This document shows, piece by piece, positions 24,101 to 31,240 of a DNA stretch of 35,032 bases (its first letter is position 1; each line of letters opens with the position of its first letter). The stretch is taken from positions 1-35,032 of IMG/VR virus record IMGVR_UViG_3300020204_000184, one strand, 5' to 3'. A model generated the notes under the pieces. It made no database searches, was not told the DNA's origin, and worked only from the letters and a program-made list of their open reading frames with translations. The DNA comes from a virus. A program made the translations under genes and the position numbers.

Positions 24101-27100
24101 AATTGTGCTTTAATATTTGCTGCTAAATCTGCTATATTTCCAGAATTTGCTCTCTTAAATGAAGCTACAAATTCACCTAGGTTTTCTTTAGCAAATTCTT
24201 TAGCTTCCTTTAATTCTTCCATGGACATGTTTAATCCAGCAATTCCGCCCATTCCACTCTTTCCAGCATTTTGTAATTGAGTTTGTCTTTGAGCAACAAG
24301 TTTCATCTTATCTGCAAGACTTGTATATTTGATTCCTGCTTGCTCTGCCGCCTTGGCATTCATGCCAAATCTTAGCTGTGCATCTTTGTTCCAATCTCTA
24401 GTTTTTTTAATTAAGATTCCAATTGCTGTAATAATTCCTGTAATTGCTATTAATGGTCCTGCGCCTTTCAAGAACGTTAATGCAGTAACAAAAGCTTTTA
24501 CTGGAGACGTTCCTGCTTTGAATGCTGCAGCAGCGGCAATCGCACCATCTTTTATTTTTCCTAATCCAGAAGCTATTTGCGGCATCATCATAGGAGCTAT
24601 GCTAGATCCTAGCATCACGCCCATTCCTAATCCCATTTTTCCTTGAGACATCAGTGTGCTTCCAGCCATCATTCCCGCCATGGAAACTCCCATTTGTGCG
24701 CCCATCCCCATCTGTCCCATTCCTCTTGGGGCAACTAGTCCTTGTCTTTGTGCTTCTGCTCTAGTAATTGACTGTCCGTCTAGTCTATATTCTGTTTTTC
24801 TAAATCCATAATATCCTTGTTTTCTAGTTTCTAGTGTTCTGCCATCTTGCAAGGATTGCTGTTGCCATGGAGTTAATCCAATAGGACCAGTCATCATTCC
24901 AGGTCTATATTTATCTAAAGTACCTGACTCACGATGTCTTTGATAAGCTTCTAATCTTACGTTACTTAAAAATGGAGAATGATAAATCCTTTGTCCCATA
25001 ACATTTGCTAAATGCTTTGCATCTGTGAAATATGATTTCATTCCATTCGCAAGAGAGGTTCCAGCGGTTTTAAATGAAGCTGCCGCCATCTTTGCTCCAG
25101 TTAAAGCATTTAATGCTAACCCACTAGATCCTTCTTTTAAGGTAACTGCCATTCTTTGCATAGCTGCTTTTATCGCAGCTGGGGCATTTGCAATTTGTTG
25201 TGAAATTGCAGCAACATTGCCAACAAATGGGATATTCATTTGTCTAAAATTCATTTCTCCTGGCCTCATCATACCAAGAACTCTTGCTACAGTTTGACCA
25301 TGAGCACTCATATTAGCGCCATAATAGTTTGTATTTGCACCAACTGCATTTGGAACTGGTTGACGATATGCGTCCATTGGAGCAATTGTTCCAACTGGAG
25401 GAACTTTTGCTAAACGATCTTGTTCTCGTCTTTGAGTACGGCCTCCTGCCGCTATATTTCTTGCCCTATTTTCTTCTTGTTGTCGTTGTGCTCTTCTTGC
25501 TTTTTCCTCTTTCTTTTTCTGTTCTCTAGTTTTTCCATAAGCAGTTCTTCCAGAAATAATTCTTCCTCCGCCTATCGAACCGCCACTATTAAATGCTGGA
25601 TTTGAATGTACAGAATGATATTTACTCCAATTAACATTCATTCCATCTTCAAGTCTTGCAAGCATGGCGAGATAAGGGGCTCTGTCTGCTTTAGGTAATG
25701 TTTCAATAAATGCTTTTAATTTAGGATGCATGTCTTTCATTGCAGCCTTCATTTTAGATCCATATTTCCTAGAAGTCATTCCTGCAGCAAGTGGGGCAGT
25801 ATTATGTGCAAAATCTTTTCTTGCTCCACCTCTAACCGCAAGCAAATTAATCATTGCTTGTTTTTCCATAGAGTTCATTGATTCTGCATAACCAGTATTC
25901 ATAGAGGCTCTTGGGAATACTCCAGCTGGACCAACGTCTGCCAAAATATTTCCAAATACATTTGATTTAGATAAATCTTTATTATTCATTAGCAAAGATG
26001 CTATTGTTTGTCTAATCATTTGATCTTCTGTAAATTTAGTTCCGCCCGCCGCAAATTTAGGATCAAATGGGGACTCTAAGCCGAGCAACTTACTTTTTCT
26101 TGTAGGGTCAAGAGGATTCAGAATAGTTCTAATTGTTTGATTTGGAGAGTCTAAGCCAAATACTTCTCTAGCCATTCTTGTTCCATACATTTCAGCTTTT
26201 GCTGTTATGTCATTTGGTACGCCTTTAAAAAATACAAGCTCTCCGTTTGAATTTTTATATATTCCAGAGACTCCAGGGATAGGATAGCTTTTTCCTGAAC
26301 TTGCAGCTATTTGATGACTATATGCCGTTGTCGGCATATTAGCAAATTGACCTAATGATTCTTTGGAACTAAAATCTTTTGATGTAGACAATACTTTAAG
26401 CATTTTTTCTGGAGACAACAATGAGATTCCGTATCCAGATCTTTGCCTGCTAATCATTCCTCCAGGAAGTGGACCACCAGCATTTCTAAATGCAGAAACG
26501 TATGTTCCAGTAAGTGATTGAGTCCAGCTTTTTGATTTTCCTTGACTCAATAACATTCCAAGTATTGTTGGCACCATTGAGTATCCAACCATTCCAGATT
26601 TAGTTCTTGTCTGAGTTAATTGTCTAATTATTTCAGACATTGTTGTAGGACCCTTGATTCCTAGTCTAGACTTTACAGCTCTAATTCCAGAAATCCAATT
26701 AGATTTAGCTTTGTCTTGGAATGGAGATACTTCGTCTACAAGACCTGGCATTTTACTAAACATCTTATTCATAGAGCCAAGTAGTCCAGTTGATTGTAAC
26801 AAGAAGTTGCTAGATCTTACTCCTGTTACTCTGTTATAATTTTTTGCCTCTTCCGCCGACATTCCATTTGCTATAAGTAACTTTTCTAATTCTCCAGGAC
26901 GGAATAACTTTGAAGATCTTTCTGCTGAAATAAAATGGGATTTATGAACAGGATCTGTTATATCAAAATCTTTTATTCCACCAAGTAAGCCGAGCACCTT
27001 AGCAGCCTGAGTTTTATTTATAGCTCCTCTTTTAAGTAATTCGTCTACAGCAGTAATCATATCTCTTGTATATGATGATGTGGGAACGACCTGACTAAAC

Positions 27101-30100
27101 TTTGCTTTGTTTGCCCTATTATATTTATTCTTATCTGAATAAGATTCTGCAATCAATCCCTTACCACTAAACTCTTTATCTAATTTAATTAATTGTGCAG
27201 TTCTAGCCTTAACAAACTCTTCTGTTACATCTGTTTTATTTTTTCTTGCCGCCTTTTTGGCATAATCCATTGCATCTTTATAATCTTTTTGTGTTCTAGT
27301 CAATGCATCTTCTATTGGCATTCCAGTTAATCTGTGCAATAAAGAAGCATCCGAAGATGTGCTTGCTGCCATAATTACTTTTTGATAATCTTTTGAATTA
27401 ATTAGTCTAGCCCAAATAGACATGATATTTTCTTGACCATATCCATATTTATTATTTGTAATCTGTCCGCCAAAACTATACCCATTGTTTGCAGCTTCTA
27501 GTGCATCATATAATCCTGGTATCCTACTTATCTTTGGACCAAACACCACTTCTCCTGGAGTTAATGCTGCTGTTATCTTTCCACCATCTTCAAATGTGTG
27601 CGGAGCCATTGCAACCAATTCTTTATTTTGAGGATCTAATGATGCTCCTTGGTTTAATACATATCCTCCGAGTGGTACAGTTCCTAATCTATCATCATAA
27701 CCAATTGATGTGTCTCCAGAAACTACAGTTTTGTTTGGACCAAATGACTCTATCGGTCCACCAGGATTAAATTTAGGAAGCCTTGTAACATGCATACTAT
27801 ATGGCGCTCCAAATGTTTTAATATTGCGGAGTCTTCCAAACTCTTCCATGACAGCACGATTACCTTCTTTTTTATACAAATCTCTTAATGTAAATTGTCC
27901 TTTGGCATCAACTACTGGCTGATTCATTAAAGGTGCTTTTGTAAAATCAATTGTGCGTCCACGAGTAGCCGCATATGTGGCAAGGTCTCTTTGTAGTTGT
28001 GCTTCCATTGCAGCATTTATTGCCATTATTTCTGCTCTAGCTTGTTCGGCTGACATTTTACCTGCACGTAATTGAGCAACAATTGCAGCTGATTGCTGAG
28101 CTGCATTATCAGCTACCGAAGAAGTTAAAGGTAAAATATCATCAAATGTATTTAATAAATCTGCACTTACTGTTCCGCCCAATGCTATAGTTTTCTTTAA
28201 GGTTGCAACTTCAGCTTCTGTTTGCATTGCTAAGGTAGCAAGAAGGGCGTGATACCTTGCAGTTTCTGATGCAACTATGCCAGTTGAAACTCCTTTTATA
28301 CTTGTTAATCCTGGAACATTTGGCAGAGGTTCGTTCATAAAAATTTGTGGATTTTTTCCAATTCTATGATTTACTGGTATTGCTCCTAATGTTCCGCCTA
28401 AAAATGTGGCTGGATTATTTATGTCTCTAGGATTAATGTGAGATATAGCTCTAGTATTTTTTTCTCCAACAAGAGGATCTGTTGGATCTACAACTCGTCT
28501 AGCTGCACCAGTCATCATCAAGCTTCCGCCCGTAGTGCTTATAGCGGGGTTAACAGGAACAGATCCATTTGCCATAGCAGCTTGAAGATTCCTATAATCT
28601 CCAACTAATTTTGTTAATGCTCCATGCAAAACCTCGGCAGCTTTTGCATCAGAATAAAATGCTTTCTCCACCATTTGTGATGCTTTTTCTGCAGCAATAA
28701 TTTCTGGAGTCAACATCTTCCAGCCCTTTGTGCCTTGGAATAAAGCTCTTAATGAAACTAATCCCTTAGTTATATAGCCAAAGAAGTTCGCAAGAACACC
28801 AGTTAACATAATTATTGGACCAATCACTGCTGTAAATCCACCCAAATAAGTTAAAGCTTTTTTAATCGGCTCAGGTAAATTATTGAAAAATTCTAAAACT
28901 TTAGAAAACGCATTTATAAATTTAGTAGCTACGCCTAAAAATTCTTCTCCGACATCTGCGAGATTTGCACGTAATCCTTCTATTGCTCTTCGATATTTTC
29001 CAGATGCTGATTCTGTGACAAGTGTTAACTCTCGACCAGCTATATCTGCTAATTGTTCTGCGCTGGCCCCCATTAATTCCATAACCTGTAATGTCTGGCT
29101 TCCAGATTTTCCTAAGTTATTAAACAATGCGGCCATTCTAGCAAACTGGAACTTACCAAACATTTGCTCTAGTGCTCTTGCCTTACTTAATGGATCTAGT
29201 CCATCTAAAGCTTTTTGTAAATCCATAATCATACCAGTTGTATTGTTAACATTGTTTTCAACTAGCCCCATTATGTCTATTCCAAATTCTGACATTACTC
29301 CAATAGTTTGTTTAGTTGGGTTAATCATAGAAGCCAAGCCTGACTTAAGTGCGTTTGCTGCTTCTGAAGCGTTAACCCCACCTTCTCTCATGGCAGTTAA
29401 ATATAAAGCTAAATCTTGTACGTCTCCACCCAATTGTTTTACAACAGTACCAGCTTTTGGAATCGCTTCCACTAAATCATTTAGAGTAGTAGATGTTTGG
29501 TTTTCAACTGCGTTTAAAAAGTTAATTGATTCTGTCAACTCTTGAGTATTTGATTTAAATGCTGTTTGTATTGCAAGAGTTGCTTTCATCGCTTCGGCTC
29601 TATCTACTTCACCAAGCACCGCTAATCTTGTAGTTTCTTTTAATGAAGAAAGAAGTTGATCTCCTTGTTGTCCAGTAGCAGCAATATCAGCTGCAAGGCC
29701 TATGGTTTCTCTAAATGAAACACCCATTGCGCTAGACAATTCTTTTGCAGTTGCAGTAACATCTTGCCTAATCTTTTTTAGGTCTGCAGATGCTGTTCCT
29801 GAAATGTCTCCATACACCTTGACAAGTCTTGTTAACTCTTGATCTGCTTCTCTAAATGCTCTTGCAGCCTGAGAACCAAACATTGCTAACGGCACTGTCA
29901 AGCCTACTGTTAACTGACGACCTGCCCACTGTGTATTCTTACCCCAATTAATTAATGATGTTGCGCCTTCAGATAACGCACGATTCATTATCTGCAATTC
30001 CATTCTAGCTAATTGAGTTTTACTTTTTACTGCATCTAGGCCTCTTGGAATCATTACATTGTATTGCATTAAACCTTGGGCATTTCTTCCCAATGGCTGC

Positions 30101-30468
30101 AGTACAGCATTTTGCAACATAACTTGCTCTTGGGCAAGCTCTCTAATTAAACCTTTTGATGTCTTTACATGCGTCCTAAATGTTGAAAAATAATCTTTTA
30201 ATTTTAATCTACCCGCATCTAGGTTCTTTCCAAATTTATCTACATCTGATTGTAAATTTACGAAGTGGCTTGAAAACATACCACTGCCAACAAGTGTATC
30301 TCTGAATAGATTGTTTGATACTTTTGTTGCCGCCGCAATTGATTTGTTTGATACTATTAATTCTCTTTGAAGTTGTTGTAGACTGGCCGTAGCCCTGTGT
30401 ACTTCGGACACAAGGCTAGACAAGTCAGCTTTGGCGACTATACTCGTTACAATTTGTTCGTCTGCCAC
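21127..30468 (-). CDS. tape measure protein with kinase-like, CHAP and LysM regions
   Basis: A 3113-residue tail tape measure protein, which sets tail length and is involved in DNA delivery. Layout by residue: helical N-terminus; about 225-400, a TP901-type tape-measure core (AMGVSFRETIGLAADIAATG, LVEAIPKAGTVVKQLGGDVQ); about 537-566, a hydrophobic segment; about 902-978, a glycine-rich unit with LTPGEVVFGP; about 1395-1620, a kinase-like region; about 1650-1693, a basic segment; 1917-1965 and 1998-2021, further hydrophobic segments; 2358-2510, a long charged coiled coil; 2736-2780, a GTSDSIPAMLSNGEYVINAA unit; about 2845-2960, a CHAP amidase/peptidase domain; and about 2992-3041, a LysM domain. 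The start is GTG with AAGGAG upstream. At the usual 0.15 nm per residue the upper limit of tail length would be about 470 nm, but the globular parts would lower it. Confidence 0.95.
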   Translation of the reverse strand: MADEQIVTSIVAKADLSSLVSEVHRATASLQQLQRELIVSNKSIAAATKVSNNLFRDTLVGSGMFSSHFVNLQSDVDKFGKNLDAGRLKLKDYFSTFRTHVKTSKGLIRELAQEQVMLQNAVLQPLGRNAQGLMQYNVMIPRGLDAVKSKTQLARMELQIMNRALSEGATSLINWGKNTQWAGRQLTVGLTVPLAMFGSQAARAFREADQELTRLVKVYGDISGTASADLKKIRQDVTATAKELSSAMGVSFRETIGLAADIAATGQQGDQLLSSLKETTRLAVLGEVDRAEAMKATLAIQTAFKSNTQELTESINFLNAVENQTSTTLNDLVEAIPKAGTVVKQLGGDVQDLALYLTAMREGGVNASEAANALKSGLASMINPTKQTIGVMSEFGIDIMGLVENNVNNTTGMIMDLQKALDGLDPLSKARALEQMFGKFQFARMAALFNNLGKSGSQTLQVMELMGASAEQLADIAGRELTLVTESASGKYRRAIEGLRANLADVGEEFLGVATKFINAFSKVLEFFNNLPEPIKKALTYLGGFTAVIGPIIMLTGVLANFFGYITKGLVSLRALFQGTKGWKMLTPEIIAAEKASQMVEKAFYSDAKAAEVLHGALTKLVGDYRNLQAAMANGSVPVNPAISTTGGSLMMTGAARRVVDPTDPLVGEKNTRAISHINPRDINNPATFLGGTLGAIPVNHRIGKNPQIFMNEPLPNVPGLTSIKGVSTGIVASETARYHALLATLAMQTEAEVATLKKTIALGGTVSADLLNTFDDILPLTSSVADNAAQQSAAIVAQLRAGKMSAEQARAEIMAINAAMEAQLQRDLATYAATRGRTIDFTKAPLMNQPVVDAKGQFTLRDLYKKEGNRAVMEEFGRLRNIKTFGAPYSMHVTRLPKFNPGGPIESFGPNKTVVSGDTSIGYDDRLGTVPLGGYVLNQGASLDPQNKELVAMAPHTFEDGGKITAALTPGEVVFGPKISRIPGLYDALEAANNGYSFGGQITNNKYGYGQENIMSIWARLINSKDYQKVIMAASTSSDASLLHRLTGMPIEDALTRTQKDYKDAMDYAKKAARKNKTDVTEEFVKARTAQLIKLDKEFSGKGLIAESYSDKNKYNRANKAKFSQVVPTSSYTRDMITAVDELLKRGAINKTQAAKVLGLLGGIKDFDITDPVHKSHFISAERSSKLFRPGELEKLLIANGMSAEEAKNYNRVTGVRSSNFLLQSTGLLGSMNKMFSKMPGLVDEVSPFQDKAKSNWISGIRAVKSRLGIKGPTTMSEIIRQLTQTRTKSGMVGYSMVPTILGMLLSQGKSKSWTQSLTGTYVSAFRNAGGPLPGGMISRQRSGYGISLLSPEKMLKVLSTSKDFSSKESLGQFANMPTTAYSHQIAASSGKSYPIPGVSGIYKNSNGELVFFKGVPNDITAKAEMYGTRMAREVFGLDSPNQTIRTILNPLDPTRKSKLLGLESPFDPKFAAGGTKFTEDQMIRQTIASLLMNNKDLSKSNVFGNILADVGPAGVFPRASMNTGYAESMNSMEKQAMINLLAVRGGARKDFAHNTAPLAAGMTSRKYGSKMKAAMKDMHPKLKAFIETLPKADRAPYLAMLARLEDGMNVNWSKYHSVHSNPAFNSGGSIGGGRIISGRTAYGKTREQKKKEEKARRAQRQQEENRARNIAAGGRTQRREQDRLAKVPPVGTIAPMDAYRQPVPNAVGANTNYYGANMSAHGQTVARVLGMMRPGEMNFRQMNIPFVGNVAAISQQIANAPAAIKAAMQRMAVTLKEGSSGLALNALTGAKMAAASFKTAGTSLANGMKSYFTDAKHLANVMGQRIYHSPFLSNVRLEAYQRHRESGTLDKYRPGMMTGPIGLTPWQQQSLQDGRTLETRKQGYYGFRKTEYRLDGQSITRAEAQRQGLVAPRGMGQMGMGAQMGVSMAGMMAGSTLMSQGKMGLGMGVMLGSSIAPMMMPQIASGLGKIKDGAIAAAAAFKAGTSPVKAFVTALTFLKGAGPLIAITGIITAIGILIKKTRDWNKDAQLRFGMNAKAAEQAGIKYTSLADKMKLVAQRQTQLQNAGKSGMGGIAGLNMSMEELKEAKEFAKENLGEFVASFKRANSGNIADLAANIKAQFIGAGMSVEEANKKIMGMIAAAGKGKLAISVMTNSGFAGIKDAADAAEFSVKNLTQALKDGNKWNDQYKTKIIEGASSVIDLTDKAIAFTAAQKTSTGELKGEYEALIEVTKRMKAQGFDTTLTTEAFSKLPIELQQIAQQSDTIAGIYAKWRLYVKGVQVDLKQLDSATAEKLDKYLTAFTAAQDSLVQQGRKAFKDGLDIKGMDSNFKKIGYTMGNLQSIIDKTGREAAIAQQKASQAVEDQNEKLQKQIDLIRKAADEKLKALEATERRESYELQLQKARLNYQDAIARGDFQAAERARLDLIQLQKSYQAEQARLAIQEEAKRQEEALQAKQKKNAEDEKKRQREFQDAQNEAARAQEAMAKISNFTQQYKDLLLQRQSNEFIQDPNLKTEAQKQTDTQLRILVKEIQDAASVTEGNKGFDIAKDIRNAFGKFFDANGNPLSFGRIGTRGSIVSPNQLGKVIDKDMATLQTQATLITGGVTLADLKDAIVNAFAGNYGSDTKQNSTSTAAPENTGKKGGPSTSATTINERGERVLLKEGVLEAPMSRFNGGVKTASAFKVGQILTIGTGKNDAIVGVESGEAGKPKLSGAIEVVVVDKNKQKIQYKIKYQDGGPVTGPGTGTSDSIPAMLSNGEYVINAASAANIGYENLDRMNRMKNGGPVGKFGTGEEADFKNIFGMNLEMGTKSAMLRVAEKAIGYIERATNNPVARALSSAISRVLPSFDLWCGRFINWVSSLAGVKIPNVVGTAAGYSAFRSKKRLYQNPEPGDLVFFDFGRNKNITDHVGLVSKIISKNVIRTIEGNTSGFNQTNGGMVAVKERKFGSYNPRAGIYTRGFGRPDYKDATKTKDLVGGDLAPHNLGNAKDYSVDRGDTLFGIARRFGISLGSIMKANPQLSQDPKYMGGFRLFKGTDIRIPRFATGGTVGTPTRRMYSTAGPVMGNVTIGDIVINAAPGMDERALARAAAQEVFAVMSNKNLQMGGKVRVIK
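21346..21495 (-). other. LysM peptidoglycan-binding domain in the tape measure
   Basis: Residues about 2992-3041: YSVDRGDTLFGIARRFGISL, then IMKANPQL and a terminal IRIP, the full LysM pattern. It probably holds the CHAP domain at the cell wall during penetration. Confidence 0.85.
21589..21951 (-). other. CHAP peptidoglycan hydrolase domain in the tape measure
   Basis: Residues about 2840-2960. The candidate catalytic set is Cys2853 (LWCGRFINW), His2910 (TDHVGLV), Glu2927 and Asn2929 (TIEGNTSG), in the order and spacing of CHAP amidases/endopeptidases. PEPGDLVFFDFG lies between Cys and His as in family members. It would open the wall locally for DNA entry. Confidence 0.85.
25579..26301 (-). 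other. HipA/protein-kinase-like region inside the tape measure
   Basis: Residues about 1390-1630. A glycine-containing strand pair (GVSGIYKNSNGELVFFKG) supplies Lys1415. It is followed by a helix with Glu1426 (AEMYGTRMAREVFGLDSP), the classic Lys-Glu pair of a kinase N-lobe. Then NNKDLSKSNVFGNILADVG supplies a candidate catalytic Asp1498, metal-binding Asn1503 or Asn1507, and a D-x-G at Asp1511. The helical C-lobe (KLKAFIETLPKADRAPYLAM) follows. This matches the HipA-like kinase order by eye; activity and substrate are unknown. Confidence 0.5.
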
Positions 30469-30471
30469 TAA

Positions 30472-31133
30472 TTACTCCTTAGAGTATCCTAACCCCATTC
30501 CGACTCCAAAACCTGCTTCTTGTGCAAAACTTCCTTGTAGTGAAACGACGTCGTCTCCACTAACTTTTATGCCAAGAGCCCTTCTTTGTACGTCTTCAAA
30601 AGTAGGACCTTCTTTTGTTTCTGCCTCATCATCAATCTGTATACCCTTTAATGATGCTGCAAATTTTCGCTGGCTATGCTCTTTCTCATGCATTGATTTT
30701 AGCGTTTGAATGAGCTCAGGCATTGATAAATTTTCTTCTAACTCTTCGTAATTCTTCCAATGCCCCAGAAGAAATACTTCACCCAACAGTGCGGCTAAAT
30801 CTAGTTCTGACCAGCTAGAACCGCTGCCGCTATTAGATTTGGGTCGTCCATCTTAATTCCACCGCAAACTTCTAGGATGCGATTAATAGTTGGAACGTCT
30901 AACGCCTCTTCTAATTTATCTTTATCTGCAACAAGATCTGGCAACTGTGTCTCAAGTGCAACTGCACATGCGTCAATTAAAATGCCTAGCGTGACATTCT
31001 CATCAGTTGAGTCTTGCGTTGTTTTTACAACTTCCATAAACTTGCGTAATTGCTTGATTGACAATGGCTTTAGTTTTACCTTAGCACCATTTTGTAATTC
31101 AATCTCTTCTACGTCATATACTTTTGTAGCCAA
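30472..31133 (-). CDS. tail assembly chaperone gpGT, -1 frameshift product
   Basis: Fusion product of 220 residues: 99 residues in the upstream frame from the TTG at 31133 to DDPN, then a -1 shift at 30837 and 121 residues of the second frame. The second frame begins SNSGSGSSWSELDLAALLGE and continues HWKNYEELEENLSMPELIQT. The second frame has no ribosome binding site and only a weak TTG, so it should be made only by frameshifting, as in lambda gpG/gpGT and most siphophages. The product binds the tape measure during tail assembly and lies immediately upstream of it. The C-terminus is glycine-rich (GSFAQEAGFGVGMGLGYSKE). Confidence 0.85.
30791..30830 (-). promoter_or_regulatory. two-tier RNA hairpin downstream of the slippery site
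   Basis: An outer stem GCGGC (30826-30830) pairs with GCCGC (30791-30795), and an inner hairpin GTTCT / AGAAC (30804-30821) fits inside. It starts six bases after the slippery heptamer, the usual distance for a stimulatory structure. Confidence 0.6.
30801..31133 (-). CDS. tail assembly chaperone gpG
   Basis: The unshifted 110-residue product: a small acidic helical protein (LKPLSIKQLRKFMEVVKTTQ, DENVTLGILIDACAVALETQ) ending IAAAVLAGQN at a TAG. It has the position, size and character of the gpG-type chaperone that keeps the tape measure soluble for tube assembly. The start codon is TTG with an excellent AAGGAGG seven bases upstream. A dedicated promoter lies just before it, and a hairpin separates it from the major tail protein gene. 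Confidence 0.85.
   Translation of the reverse strand: MATKVYDVEEIELQNGAKVKLKPLSIKQLRKFMEVVKTTQDSTDENVTLGILIDACAVALETQLPDLVADKDKLEEALDVPTINRILEVCGGIKMDDPNLIAAAVLAGQN
30837..30843 (-). promoter_or_regulatory. -1 ribosomal slippery heptamer CCCAAAT
   Basis: In the gpG frame it reads C CCA AAT, a perfect X XXY YYZ heptamer. The -1 frame is closed by a TAA five codons upstream and stays open downstream. The gpG stop is 33 bases beyond it, so the shift must happen in this small window. Confidence 0.88.
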
Positions 31134-31160
31134 TTTGATCCTCCTTTAGGATTCTAAAAT

Positions 31161-31189
31161 ATTATAGCATAAGCATTATGCAGATACAA
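31161..31189 (-). promoter_or_regulatory. promoter for the tail chaperone and tape measure genes
   Basis: On the minus strand: -35 TTGTAT (31184-31189), 17-base spacer, -10 TATAAT (31161-31166) preceded by TGC, an extended -10. It lies between the hairpin at 31196-31215 and the gpG ribosome binding site, giving a leader of about 20 bases. Confidence 0.65.
31167..31181. repeat. perfect inverted repeat filling the promoter spacer
   Basis: GCATAA-GCA-TTATGC, six-base perfect arms with a three-base centre, covering nearly the whole gap between -35 and -10. It looks like a repressor or activator site. Confidence 0.5.
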
Positions 31190-31195
31190 TAAATA

Positions 31196-31215
31196 AGCCC
31201 CCATTTCTGGGGGCT
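31196..31215 (-). terminator. strong hairpin after the major tail protein gene
   Basis: AGCCCCC-AGAAAT-GGGGGCT: a seven-base GC-rich perfect stem with a six-base loop, followed on the minus strand by TATTTATTGT, only moderately T-rich. It would stop or thin out transcription past the highly expressed tail protein gene, and may act in both directions. In this AT-rich genome a GC stem of this kind stands out. Confidence 0.75.
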
Positions 31216-31240
31216 ATTTATTAATAATTAAAACTAATTA

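Noticed and set aside
28883-29545. 220-codon open frame on the plus strand
   Set aside because: It is the reverse-complement shadow of the conserved tape-measure core; it has low-complexity Ser/Pro/Leu composition and no sensible ribosome binding site.
30472-30786. The second chaperone frame as an independent gene starting at TTG 30786
   Set aside because: There is no ribosome binding site, the open frame continues upstream to the slippery heptamer, and the frameshift fusion explains it better.
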